Shown here in pieces: positions 1 through 7,697 of a stretch of 50,835 bases of DNA. The notes beneath the pieces are model-generated. The model worked only from the letters and a program-made list of their open reading frames with translations, did not search any database and had not been told where the DNA came from. Every line of letters begins with the position of its first letter. Positions within the stretch are counted from its first letter, which is position 1. Source of the DNA: Bacteroidaceae bacterium (lineage in GTDB: Bacteria; Bacteroidota; Bacteroidia; Bacteroidales; Bacteroidaceae); NCBI GenBank assembly GCA_017933995.1, contig JAGBKI010000065.1, positions 1 to 50,835 of the forward strand, in the 5' to 3' direction. A program made the translations under genes and the position numbers.

Positions 1-152
1 CTGGAAGCGTCCCCCACGACGGGCTAAAACTAACTATATTCGCGAGTGGGGCACGCTTTCAGCGTGCGTTCGGTGGTACCCAGCCACCGCAGGTTCGCTC
101 CGTTCCACTACGCGAACCCGCAGTTACAGAGGGGAAGACGCTTCCAGCGTCT
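1..152. repeat. REP/BIME palindrome unit (RAYT-1 family), cut by window start
   Basis: Two hairpins of the type GACGCTTCCAGCGTC flank a central inverted pair (GCAGGTTCGC and GCGAACCCGC). The same architecture is repeated around the IS200-type transposase gene at 3898-4350. The first bases of the window are one arm of a further unit. A solo hairpin of the same family follows at about 279-300. Confidence 0.75.
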
Positions 153-220
153 GTCGCGACGTAATTAACGGAGGCGTAAAGGTGTCTTTCACGCCGTTAT
201 CCTCAATACCATCTGCGCCG

Positions 221-252
221 GTCGCAGGCGGGACGCCTGCGCTCCAACTGGC
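221..252. repeat. Palindromic repeat, GCAGGCG-GGACGCCTGC family
   Basis: A short hairpin (GCAGGCGGGACGCCTGC) followed by GCTCCAACTGG and, shortly after, by GCGAAACGTAACTA. Three further copies with the same flanking words lie at 50621-50791, so this is a dispersed family distinct from the GACGCT...AGCGTC repeats beside it. It has no coding content. Confidence 0.7.
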
Positions 253-369
253 GTGCGACCGGGGCGAAACGTAACTATGACGCTTCCAGCGTCTGTCGCG
301 CCTCCGGCCGTCTTTCGCGGCACACCGCACCCCCGCCCGCCGTTTTATCCCGTTTTTGACGGGAAACCG

Positions 370-377
370 TATTTTTG
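370..377 (+). promoter_or_regulatory. Putative -7 box (TATTTTTG) for nagA
   Basis: TATTTTTG matches the Bacteroidota -7 consensus TAnnTTTG and lies about 40 bases before the nagA start. No convincing -33 TTTG at the expected distance was found. Confidence 0.45.
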
Positions 378-418
378 TTTGTAAGTTTGCGGGCGGAAAC
401 CCCAAAACAGCTATATCC

Positions 419-1573
419 ATGAAACAAATCCTTAACGGCCGCATCCTGACGCCCGAAGGCTGGCTCTGCGGCGGCTCCGTCGTGGTCGACGGCGGCAAAA
501 TCCTCGAAGTGTCCAACAACGCACTGCCCGTGGAGGGCGCGGAGCGCATTGACGCGCGCGGCGGCGACATTGTGCCGGGCGGCATCGAACTCCACATCCA
601 CGGCGGTGGCGGGCGCGACTTCATGGAGGGCGAGGAGGAAGCCTTCCGCGTGGCCGTCGACGCCCACCTGCGCCACGGCACGACGGCCATCTTCCCCACG
701 CTGTCGTCGTCGTCGCCCGCCATGATACGCGCCGCCGTCGAGGCGTGCGGCAACCTGATGAAGGAAGAGGGCAGCCCCATTATGGGACTCCACCTCGAAG
801 GTCCCTACTTCAACACGGCGATGGCCGGTGCACAGATGCCGGAATACATCACACCGCCTATTCCCGCCGACTACGAGCCGCTGCTCACCGAGAGCAACGT
901 CATCAAGCGCTGGGACGCCGCGCCCGAACTGCCGGGTACGGAGGAGTTCGGACGCTTCTGCACCGCCCACGGCTGTCTGCCCGCCATCGCCCACACCAAG
1001 GGCGAGTACGAGGACGCCATCCGCGCGCTGAAGGCCGGTTTCACCCACCTGACGCACTTCACCAACGCCATGAGCACGATGCACAAGGAGCGCGAGTACA
1101 AGAAAGTGGGCATCGTCGAGGCCGGATACGAGCAGGAGGCGTTCACCGTGGAGGTCATCGCCGACGGCATCCACGTGCCCGCGCCGCTGCTGTCGATGAT
1201 ATACAAAATCAAGGGCGTGGAGCGCATGGCGCTCATCACCGACGCGCTGGCCGTGGCCGCGAGCGACGCGACGGAGGCGTTCGACCCGCGCGTCATCATC
1301 GAGGACGGCGTGTGCAAACTGGCCGACCGCTCGGCACTGGCGGGCAGCATCGCCACGATGGACCGATTGGTGCGCACCGCCGTGCAGCAAGCCGGCATCC
1401 CTGTGGCCGACGCCATCCGCATGACCAGCGAAACGCCCGCCCGCATCATGGGCATTTACGACCGCAAGGGTTCGCTGCAAAAGGGCAAGGATGCCGACAT
1501 CGTCATCTACGACGCCGACCAGACGCTGCGCTTCGTGATGCAGAACGGCCAAGCAGTCGTAAACGAGCTTTGA
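419..1573 (+). CDS. nagA: N-acetylglucosamine-6-phosphate deacetylase
   Basis: A 384-residue cytoplasmic amidohydrolase that removes acetate from GlcNAc-6-phosphate, giving glucosamine-6-phosphate for glycolysis or cell-wall synthesis. Visible family motifs are the N-terminal metal-site strand PGGIELHIHGGGG, the LHLEGPYF motif with the metal-binding Glu, AHT and THLTHFTNAMS (His ligands and substrate loop), DGIHVP, and LITDALAVA carrying the catalytic Asp. The start was taken at the ATG before KQILNGRIL; the frame stays open upstream, but that part lies in the promoter and matches nothing. A strong terminator follows 55 bases after the stop, so it appears monocistronic; no nagB is adjacent. 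Confidence 0.95.
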   Translation: MKQILNGRILTPEGWLCGGSVVVDGGKILEVSNNALPVEGAERIDARGGDIVPGGIELHIHGGGGRDFMEGEEEAFRVAVDAHLRHGTTAIFPTLSSSSPAMIRAAVEACGNLMKEEGSPIMGLHLEGPYFNTAMAGAQMPEYITPPIPADYEPLLTESNVIKRWDAAPELPGTEEFGRFCTAHGCLPAIAHTKGEYEDAIRALKAGFTHLTHFTNAMSTMHKEREYKKVGIVEAGYEQEAFTVEVIADGIHVPAPLLSMIYKIKGVERMALITDALAVAASDATEAFDPRVIIEDGVCKLADRSALAGSIATMDRLVRTAVQQAGIPVADAIRMTSETPARIMGIYDRKGSLQKGKDADIVIYDADQTLRFVMQNGQAVVNEL

Positions 1574-1626
1574 GCCGCCCCGCGCCGCCACTCCCCTACC
1601 CCACCCCACCGGGCGGGAAAAAGACG

Positions 1627-1668
1627 AAAAGAAGTCCGTTGCAAAACGTTTTGCAACGGACTTCTTTT
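1627..1668. terminator. Perfect 42-bp palindromic bidirectional terminator
   Basis: A fully self-complementary sequence, with 16-bp core arms GAAGTCCGTTGCAAAA and its complement around CG, extended by AAAA on the left and TTTT on the right. It can terminate transcription from nagA and also from the opposite strand. Confidence 0.85.
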
Positions 1669-1709
1669 TCGCCCCACGCCCTGCAAAAACCTCCCAGTGG
1701 CTTTCAATT

Positions 1710-1877
1710 CTGCAAATTAAGCCTTAATTTGTACAAACTAAGCCTTGATTTCGCCAAACTTAGGCTTAATTTGTAAAAACTTAGGCTTAGTTTGGAGATT
1801 TACTTGGGAGGCGGAGCGATTTGTGTGCCTGCGGGCGCGATTCTTGCGGCTTGCGGCGCGATTTACTTGGGAAGCGC
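1710..1877. repeat. 21-bp minisatellite, eight units in two subtypes
   Basis: Four contiguous 21-base AT-rich units at 1710-1793 (sharing the core TTAGGCTTA/TAAGCCTTA) are followed with no gap by four GC-richer 21-base units at 1794-1877 (core GATTTACTTGGGA). The period of exactly 21 bases keeps any frame open and gives 7-residue repeats on either strand (for example RFTWEAx on plus, KPKFxxI on minus). No credible gene uses it: the inositol-phosphate synthase homology begins downstream. Confidence 0.8.
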
Positions 1878-1945
1878 CGCCCGCCGACAAGGCGTGCAAA
1901 AAGTCAAAAAACACGGAATATGCGGCGCGCCACGAAAGAAAAGCG

Positions 1946-1953
1946 TATTTTTG
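1946..1953 (+). promoter_or_regulatory. Putative -7 box (TATTTTTG) for the inositol-phosphate synthase gene
   Basis: TATTTTTG matches TAnnTTTG and lies about 60 bases before the chosen start codon. It lies after the minisatellite, which supports the view that the repeats are not translated with the gene. Confidence 0.45.
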
Positions 1954-2014
1954 CGCGATAATACGCCTCGACAAACCACATTGCGACAATGCGGCAGCGG
2001 GCGCAACTCGAAGA

Positions 2015-3334
2015 ATGCAAACACAAAAGGAAATGAAACCTGCAAACGGGAAACTCGGCGTGCTCTGCGTGGGCCTCGGCGCCGTTTCCACCACATTCAT
2101 AGCGGGCGTGCTGTCGCTCCGCAAGGGGCGCGGCCTGGCCGGAGGCTCCGTCACACAGATGGCAAAGATACGCGTGGGGCGCGGCAGCGAGCGCCGCTAC
2201 CTGCCCGTGGCCGAACTCGTGCCGATGGCGCGGCTTGACGACATCGTCTTCGGCGCGTGGGACATCTTCCCGCAGGACGCCTACGCCGCCGCCTGCCAGG
2301 CAGCCGTGCTGCAGCGCGACGACCTCGACCCCGTCCGCCCCGAACTCGAAGCCATCCGCCCCATGCCCGCCGCCTTCGACCCCGCTTTCGTCACCCGCCT
2401 CGCCGGGCAGGGCGGCAACCTCAAGAGCGGCACGCGCAGCGAGTTCGTCGAGCAACTGCGCGCCGACATGCGCCGCTTCAAGGCCGACAACGGCTGCGAC
2501 CGCCTGGTGGTCATCTGGGCCGCAAGCACCGAGAAATTCATCGACTACCAGCCTGGCATCCACGCCACTGCCGACGCCTTCGCCGCCGCCCTATCCCGCG
2601 ACGACCGCGAGGCCGTCAGCCCCTCTATGTGCTACGCCTGGGCGGCCCTGCAGGAGGGTGTGCCGTTCGTGATGGGCGCGCCGAACCTCTGCATCGACAT
2701 CCCGGCGATGTGGCAACTGGCCGAGGAAAAACAAGTGCCGATAGCCGGAAAAGACTTCAAGACCGGACAGACGCTGATGAAGACCGTACTCGCCCCCATG
2801 CTGCGCACGCGCTGCCTGGGGCTGGACGGCTGGTTCTCCACCAACATCCTGGGCAACCGCGACGGCGAGGTGCTCGACGCGCCCGAGAACTTCCGCACCA
2901 AGGAAGTCTCCAAACTCGGCGTCATCGACACCATCCTGCGTCCCGACGAGCAGCCCGAGCTCTACGGCGACGTCTACCACAAGGTGCGCATCAACTACTA
3001 CCCGCCGCGCGGCGACAGCAAGGAGTCGTGGGACAACCTCGACATCTTCGGCTGGATGGGCCGCCGCTACGGGATGCAGATCAAGGTGAACTTCCTGTGC
3101 CGCGACTCCATATTGGCCGCGCCCGTCGTGCTCGACCTCGTGCTGAGCATCGACCTGGCCGCCCGCGCCGGGCTGTGGGGCAACCAGCCGTGGCTCGCCT
3201 TCTTCCTCAAGAGCCCCATGCACGACGCCTCGCGCGGCGAGCAGCCCCTCAACGATCTCTTCCAGCAGTACACCGTCTACAAGAACCGCCTCCGCGAACT
3301 CGGCGGCTACGAGCCTGACGAGGAGTTGGAGTGA
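2015..3334 (+). CDS. Inositol-3-phosphate synthase (MIPS family)
   Basis: A 439-residue NAD-dependent enzyme converting glucose-6-phosphate to inositol-3-phosphate, in Bacteroidota the entry step to inositol lipids. The N-terminal Rossmann segment GKLGVLCVGLGAVSTTFIAGV, the central CDRLVVIWAASTE and GAPNLCIDIPAMWQLAEEK, the lysine-bearing AGKDFKTGQTLMKT and the DGWFSTNILGNRDG segment are characteristic; the length is usual for the Bacteroides-type protein. Start at 2015 (MQTQKEMKPANGK), with 2033 as alternative; the frame extends upstream only through the minisatellite. The phosphatase and CDP-alcohol transferase that often accompany it are not in this window, so its link to phosphatidylinositol is inference from the family. 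Confidence 0.9.
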   Translation: MQTQKEMKPANGKLGVLCVGLGAVSTTFIAGVLSLRKGRGLAGGSVTQMAKIRVGRGSERRYLPVAELVPMARLDDIVFGAWDIFPQDAYAAACQAAVLQRDDLDPVRPELEAIRPMPAAFDPAFVTRLAGQGGNLKSGTRSEFVEQLRADMRRFKADNGCDRLVVIWAASTEKFIDYQPGIHATADAFAAALSRDDREAVSPSMCYAWAALQEGVPFVMGAPNLCIDIPAMWQLAEEKQVPIAGKDFKTGQTLMKTVLAPMLRTRCLGLDGWFSTNILGNRDGEVLDAPENFRTKEVSKLGVIDTILRPDEQPELYGDVYHKVRINYYPPRGDSKESWDNLDIFGWMGRRYGMQIKVNFLCRDSILAAPVVLDLVLSIDLAARAGLWGNQPWLAFFLKSPMHDASRGEQPLNDLFQQYTVYKNRLRELGGYEPDEELE

Positions 3335-3402
3335 GGGGGAGAAAGCGCGAGGGCGTGTATGTATGGTTGTGCGAGACCCGCAAACGCTGTTCCCACTCCG
3401 CA

Positions 3403-3511
3403 AGACGCTGAAAGCGTCTCCCCCTCAGTAACCGCGGGTTCGCGCAGTGGAACGGAGCGAACCTGCGGCAGCCGCCCACACTGGAACGGACGCTGAAAGC
3501 GTCCCCCACGG
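3403..3511. repeat. REP/BIME unit 1 upstream of RAYT-1
   Basis: The unit runs hairpin GACGCTGAAAGCGTC, then CTCAGTAACCGCGGGTTCGC, a central inverted pair, CCGCCCACACTGGAACG and hairpin GGACGCTGAAAGCGTCC followed by CCCACGG. It is nearly identical to the next two units. Confidence 0.85.
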
Positions 3512-3572
3512 ACGGCAAACGAAATATGATGGCGCTGTTGTCACCCCGCTCGTCGCTGTTATCGTTCCGCAA

Positions 3573-3680
3573 GACGCTGAAAGCGTCTCCCTCTCTGTAA
3601 CCGCGGGTTCGCGGAATGAAATGGAGCGAACCTGCGGCAGCCGCCCACACTGGAACGGACGCTGAAAGCGTCCCCCACGG
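3573..3680. repeat. REP/BIME unit 2 upstream of RAYT-1
   Basis: Same structure and orientation as the unit at 3403-3511, starting 170 bases later. The main difference is in the central loop (GGAATGAAATGGAGC in place of GCAGTGGAACGGAGC). Confidence 0.85.
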
Positions 3681-3762
3681 ACGGCAAAGGTAATATGATG
3701 AAGCTCTTACCACACTGCAAATAGCCGTTTCCACCCTGCACGACGCTGTTTCCACTCCGCAA

Positions 3763-3870
3763 GACGCTGAAAGCGTCTCCCCCTCTGTAACCGCGGGTTC
3801 GCGGAATGAAATGGAGCGAACCTGCGGCAGCCGCCCACACTGGAACGGACGCTGAAAGCGTCCCCCACGG
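3763..3870. repeat. REP/BIME unit 3 upstream of RAYT-1
   Basis: Practically identical to unit 2 and starting 190 bases after it. It ends 27 bases before the transposase start codon. Confidence 0.85.
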
Positions 3871-3897
3871 GCGCACCAAGGACTATAAATATAATAT

Positions 3898-4350
3898 ATG
3901 GCCTACACCCGCCTCCTCTACCACGTCGTTTTGCGCACGAAGCACTCGCGCCTCGCTATCAACGAGGAAAACGAGCGCGCGTTCTACACGTTCGTGCTGG
4001 GCTATATGCGCAACCACGACTACACGCTGGTGCGCATCGGCGGGATGCCCGACCACGTGCATCTGCTCGTGGGGCTGCCGCCGACGGTGGGTGTCGCCAC
4101 GTTCGTACACGACCTCAAGATAAGCACCAACGTCTTTTTCAAACAGCACAACAAGGAGTTCCCGTTCTTTGAGGGCTGGACGCGCAGTTATGCGGCCTTC
4201 ACGTGCAGCGCCAAGGACAAGGCGGGTGTAGTGGAATACATCAAGACGCAAAAGGAACACCACAGCCGCACGCCGCTTGCCGACGAACTGCGCCGCCTGC
4301 TGGCGGAGAACGGCGTGGAATACAATGAAAAGTATCTCTTGGATGATTAG
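3898..4350 (+). CDS. REP-associated tyrosine transposase (IS200-type Y1 HUH protein), RAYT-1
   Basis: A 150-residue single-domain Y1_Tnp protein, the usual size of IS200/IS605 TnpA. It shows MAYTRLLYHVVLRTKHSR at the N-terminus, the HUH metal-binding pair in GMPDHVHLLVGLP (about residues 50-62), and the nucleophile region VVEYIKTQKEHH near residue 105, whose Tyr is the expected catalytic residue; all key residues are intact. Three REP units precede it and an inverted unit follows 31 bases after its stop, with no TnpB gene and no IS ends, which fits a domesticated RAYT acting on these palindromes. The 3' end overlaps the earliest plausible starts of the next gene. Confidence 0.85.
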   Translation: MAYTRLLYHVVLRTKHSRLAINEENERAFYTFVLGYMRNHDYTLVRIGGMPDHVHLLVGLPPTVGVATFVHDLKISTNVFFKQHNKEFPFFEGWTRSYAAFTCSAKDKAGVVEYIKTQKEHHSRTPLADELRRLLAENGVEYNEKYLLDD

Positions 4351-7114
4351 AACCGTCAATCATATAGGCTTTTCGCGCTCGTGGGGGACGCTTCCAGCGT
4401 CCGTCATCCCACCCCCGGCAGCCGCAGGTGCGCTCCGTTCCACTGCGCGCACCCGCGGTTACAGAGGGGGCGACGCTTCCAGCGTCGAAAGGCGCGACAG
4501 CCGAAATCTGCTACGCGCGGCCATAATCCCCGCCCGCCACATCCTCTTCCTCCTTCTCCTCCTTTTCCTCTCCCTCCCCGCCCTCGCCCAGGACAGCATA
4601 CGCGGGCGGGTGCTGGACGCGTCGACGGGCGAGCCGGTCGAGATGGCGAGCGTATACTTCACCGGCGGCGACGTGACGCTGACGGGGCGCGACGGACGCT
4701 TCGCCGTGCCTTTCCAGCGCGGCAAACTCCACGTCGCCATCGTGGGCTACACGGCCAAAATCATCACCATTCGCCGCCAGCGCGAACTGGAGGTGGAACT
4801 CGCGCCCTTCGAAAGCGAGATGGGCACCGCCGTCGTCCGCGCCAAGAAGCAGCGCTACAGCCGACGCGAGAACCCCGCCGTCGAACTGATGCGCAAGGTC
4901 ATCGCCGCCAAGCGACAGACCGACCTCCACACGCACGACTACTTCCGCTACGACCGCTACCGCCGCATGACGTTCGCCCTCGACGAGGTGACGCCCACGA
5001 CGTTCGACCTCATCACGCTGCGCCCCCTCGCCTTCCTCAAGGGCAGCGAGGAGGTGTGCCCGGAGACCGGCACCGTCATCCTGCCCGTCACCGTCGACGA
5101 GACCACCGAGACGCAGGTGTGGCGCCGCCAGCCCAAGGCCGAGAAGACCATCGTCACCGGCAAGCGCAACATCGGCGTGACGCAGCTCCTCTCCACGGGC
5201 GACAACATGACGCAGATGCTCGCCGAGTGCTTCACCGACGTGAACATCTACGACAACGAAATCATGCTCCTGCGCCACCAGTTTATGAGCCCCATCGCCA
5301 ACGGCGCGATAAACTTCTACCGCTTCTTCCTCAACGACACCACCGACATCGGCGGCGACCGCTGCGTCGACGTCACCTTCACGCCCAACAACGCGCAGGA
5401 CTTCGGCTTCAGCGGCCACCTCTACGTCGTAGTGGGCGACTCGTCGTGGCGCGTGCGCCGCGTCGAGATGGGCATACCCCACGGCTCGGGCGTGAACTGG
5501 GTGACCAACATGAGCATACGCCAGCAGTTTGTCCAGCTCTCGACGGGCGAGCCGGTGATGGAGGAGGACGACATGATTGTGCAGCTCAACCTGCTCGACC
5601 TGATGGGCAAGTGGATGATACGCCGCACGACGGCCTACTCGCACTACGATTTCGGCGAGATACCCGCGCGCACCTTCAAGTTCGAGGGCAACACGCGCAC
5701 CGAGGCGCAGGCCGCCGTGCGCGACGAGGCATACTGGGACCGCTACCGCCCCGGCTCCATCACACAGACCGAGGAGGGCGTAAAGGGCGTGATGTCGCGC
5801 ATACGCGGAATGAAGGGCTACCGGCTCTATATGGTCGCCCTGCAAGCCTTTGTCGAGAACTTCATCGAGACGGGGCGCGAGGGCAAGCCCGGCAAGGTCG
5901 ACATAGGCCCCATCCTCAGCATCGTCTCCACCAACAAGGTCGACGGCCTGCGCCTGCGCGCATCGGCGCAGACCACCGCCCACCTCAACCCCAACCTCTT
6001 CTTCAAGGGCTACCTGGCCTACGGCTTCAAGGACGGGCGGTGGAAAGGCCAACTGGAGACCACCTACTCCTTCGTGCCGAAGACCTACCGCCCGCACGAG
6101 TTCCCGCGCCACGACCTGACGCTGACCTACACCGACGACGTCTTCTCGCCCAGCGACCGCTTCCTCGGCGCCGACAAGGACAACACGTTCAAGGCGCTGA
6201 AATGGTCGGAGAGCGACCACATGTACTACCTCCGCGCCCTGCGCCTGCACTACCACCGCGAGTGGGGCAACGGCCTGCAGGTGTGGGCCGAGGCCAGCCG
6301 CGAGCGCTCCACGCCCACGCTCTCCATGTTCTACCAGCCGCTGTCCACCGGCGACGTGTCGCAGGACGCCGCTTTATACAAGAAGCACCTCAACCGCGCC
6401 GAACTCCAGCTGGGCCTGACCTACCAGCCCGGCGTCACGTGGATGAACACCAAGCAGCGCCGCTTCCCCACCAACCACGACGCCCCCATCGTCAGCCTCA
6501 GCCACACCGTCGGCGCGGCGGGTTTCCTGGGCAGCGACTACACGAGCAACCTCACCGAACTGATGCTCTACAAGCGTTTCTGGGTGGGTTCGTGGGGCAA
6601 GATTGACCTCCGCCTCAACGGCGCCGTGCAGTGGAACCGCGTGCCCTACCCCTTCCTCATCACGCCCGCCACCAACCTCTCCTACTTCCACGCCGACAAC
6701 TCCTTCTCGCTCGTCGACAACATGGAGTTCGTGGCCGACCGCTCCGTGCAGTTCTTCGGCCAGTGGGACACCAGCGGCAAACTGCTCAACCGCATCCCCC
6801 TCATCCGCAAACTGAAGTGGCGCGAACTCTTCGGCGTGAACGTCTTCTGGGGCGCGCTGTCCGAGCGCAACAACCCCTACCACAACCCCGGCGAGGCCCG
6901 CCTGTTCCACTTCCCCGGACGCTGGAACGCCGACGGCACCTTCGCCGCGCTGTCCCACCCCATTGACTACTCCCGCCCCTACGTCGAGGTATACGCCGGC
7001 GTCTACAACGTCTTCAAGGTGTTCCACATCCAGTACGTCCGCCGTCTCTCCTACCTCGACAACCCCAAGACCAAAAAGGGCGGCATACGCGTCGGCTTCG
7101 AGTTCCGCTTCTGA
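4343..7114 (+). CDS. DUF5686 / carboxypeptidase-regulatory-like outer membrane protein with disturbed start
   Basis: A large secreted protein (about 870 residues from the signal peptide) with hydrophobic stretch HILFLLLLLFLSLPALAQ, then a CarboxypepD_reg-like beta-sandwich (DSIRGRVLDASTGEPVEMASVYF to about 90 residues later), then the long DUF5686 region, predicted beta-barrel, ending in Phe (GFEFRF). The role is unknown; the family is common in Bacteroidota outer membranes. No ATG, GTG or TTG lies in frame between the REP unit and the signal peptide. The nearest are at 4343 and 4325 inside the transposase gene; using them puts about 50 REP-encoded residues before the signal sequence. The start given is therefore only the nearest ATG. 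Initiation at a rare codon (CTG 4508, ATA 4523) or loss of the native start are alternatives. The SH3 gene follows 27 bases after the stop. Confidence 0.7.
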   Translation: MIRTVNHIGFSRSWGTLPASVIPPPAAAGALRSTARTRGYRGGDASSVERRDSRNLLRAAIIPARHILFLLLLLFLSLPALAQDSIRGRVLDASTGEPVEMASVYFTGGDVTLTGRDGRFAVPFQRGKLHVAIVGYTAKIITIRRQRELEVELAPFESEMGTAVVRAKKQRYSRRENPAVELMRKVIAAKRQTDLHTHDYFRYDRYRRMTFALDEVTPTTFDLITLRPLAFLKGSEEVCPETGTVILPVTVDETTETQVWRRQPKAEKTIVTGKRNIGVTQLLSTGDNMTQMLAECFTDVNIYDNEIMLLRHQFMSPIANGAINFYRFFLNDTTDIGGDRCVDVTFTPNNAQDFGFSGHLYVVVGDSSWRVRRVEMGIPHGSGVNWVTNMSIRQQFVQLSTGEPVMEEDDMIVQLNLLDLMGKWMIRRTTAYSHYDFGEIPARTFKFEGNTRTEAQAAVRDEAYWDRYRPGSITQTEEGVKGVMSRIRGMKGYRLYMVALQAFVENFIETGREGKPGKVDIGPILSIVSTNKVDGLRLRASAQTTAHLNPNLFFKGYLAYGFKDGRWKGQLETTYSFVPKTYRPHEFPRHDLTLTYTDDVFSPSDRFLGADKDNTFKALKWSESDHMYYLRALRLHYHREWGNGLQVWAEASRERSTPTLSMFYQPLSTGDVSQDAALYKKHLNRAELQLGLTYQPGVTWMNTKQRRFPTNHDAPIVSLSHTVGAAGFLGSDYTSNLTELMLYKRFWVGSWGKIDLRLNGAVQWNRVPYPFLITPATNLSYFHADNSFSLVDNMEFVADRSVQFFGQWDTSGKLLNRIPLIRKLKWRELFGVNVFWGALSERNNPYHNPGEARLFHFPGRWNADGTFAALSHPIDYSRPYVEVYAGVYNVFKVFHIQYVRRLSYLDNPKTKKGGIRVGFEFRF
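4381..4487. repeat. Inverted REP/BIME unit downstream of RAYT-1
   Basis: The reverse complement of the upstream units (GTGGGGGACGCTTCCAGCGTCC at the left end, GGGCGACGCTTCCAGCGTCG at the right end), so the transposase gene is bracketed by units in opposite orientation. It lies between the start candidates and the signal peptide of the next gene. Confidence 0.85.
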
Positions 7115-7141
7115 AAACACTAACCTAAACCCCATACCGCT

Positions 7142-7660
7142 ATGAAAAAGACACTCCTACTGCTCACCGCCCTGTTACTGGCGCTGCCCATGGCCGCGCA
7201 GCGCTGGGGACTTATCAAGGACGAGGGCGGGCAGACCAACATCCGCCGTGGCCCTGGCACGAACTACGCTGTTGTGGACAAGTTTCCCGACGGCAGCATG
7301 GTATACTATCTGCCCAGCGGCACACGCGGCTGGCACACCGTCTACACCAGCTACACCGACGGCAGCAAGCAGGATATTATCGGCTACGTCAGCGCCTCAA
7401 AAGTGGTAACACCGCCGCGCAAGGGCGAGTGGAAAGAAGTGGCCTTCGTGATAGAAGAAGGCGGCTACACCAACATACGGCGCGGAGCTGGTACGAATTA
7501 TGCCATCGCCAGCAAAGTGAAGGACGGTAGCTACATACTATGCAGCAGTGCCGACCTCTACAATGACAAGGCGTGGATAAGGGTATACACTCAGAATGCC
7601 ACCCTGCGCGGCTACATCAGCCGCAGCAAGATAATGCCATTGGAATCGCCGCAATTCTGA
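7142..7660 (+). CDS. Secreted protein with two bacterial SH3 domains
   Basis: A 172-residue exported protein with signal peptide MKKTLLLLTALLLALPMAAQ and two SH3b repeats. Each has the GG.TNIRRG.GTNYA signature, the first near residue 30 and the second near residue 112, followed by a Tyr- and Trp-rich strand. SH3b domains usually bind cell wall or peptides; no enzymatic domain is present, so it may be an adaptor or periplasmic binding protein. It follows the DUF5686 gene closely and probably shares its transcript. A bidirectional terminator comes directly after the stop. Confidence 0.8.
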   Translation: MKKTLLLLTALLLALPMAAQRWGLIKDEGGQTNIRRGPGTNYAVVDKFPDGSMVYYLPSGTRGWHTVYTSYTDGSKQDIIGYVSASKVVTPPRKGEWKEVAFVIEEGGYTNIRRGAGTNYAIASKVKDGSYILCSSADLYNDKAWIRVYTQNATLRGYISRSKIMPLESPQF

Positions 7661-7663
7661 AAG

Positions 7664-7697
7664 GCAAAAAGGCACGCCGATGGGCGTGCCTTTTTGC
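7664..7697. terminator. Bidirectional terminator between SH3 gene and mtgA
   Basis: A 15-bp perfect stem GCAAAAAGGCACGCC / GGCGTGCCTTTTTGC with a GATG loop. The A and T runs on the two arms let it serve both converging genes; it ends right at the mtgA stop. Confidence 0.85.

Larger units (their letters stand above)
1..418. other. Non-coding leader region with dispersed repeats
   Basis: No gene is supported here. The stretch holds repeat units of two palindrome families and the presumed nagA promoter. Open frames on either strand are low-complexity translations of repeats or shadows of nagA. Confidence 0.6.
1574..2014. other. Intergenic region, nagA to inositol-phosphate synthase
   Basis: Holds the palindromic terminator, the 21-bp minisatellite and a putative promoter at 1946-1953. 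Long open frames crossing it on both strands owe their length to the 21-base period. Confidence 0.6.
3335..3897. other. Intergenic region filled by three REP/BIME units
   Basis: No gene is supported. Most of the stretch is three units of the RAYT-1 REP family in direct orientation, separated by related spacers that each contain the word CGCTGTT followed by a sequence ending in CCGCAA. Confidence 0.7.

Noticed and set aside
275-1609. Long minus-strand open frame opposite nagA
   Set aside because: It mirrors nagA codon by codon in a GC-rich gene, has no motifs and no start context; the same holds for similar frames opposite DUF5686 (4511-6256), uvrA (45543-47174) and DUF4836 (47828-49420).
1738-2154. 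Minus-strand frame with KPKFxxI heptads as a repeat protein gene
   Set aside because: The heptads are a product of the 21-base period; the rest of the frame runs antisense into the synthase gene, without signal or domain.
3403-3870. Possible CRISPR array
   Set aside because: Units are about 108 bp with internal hairpins and the spacers are related to each other; no cas genes are present. REP/BIME structure explains them better.
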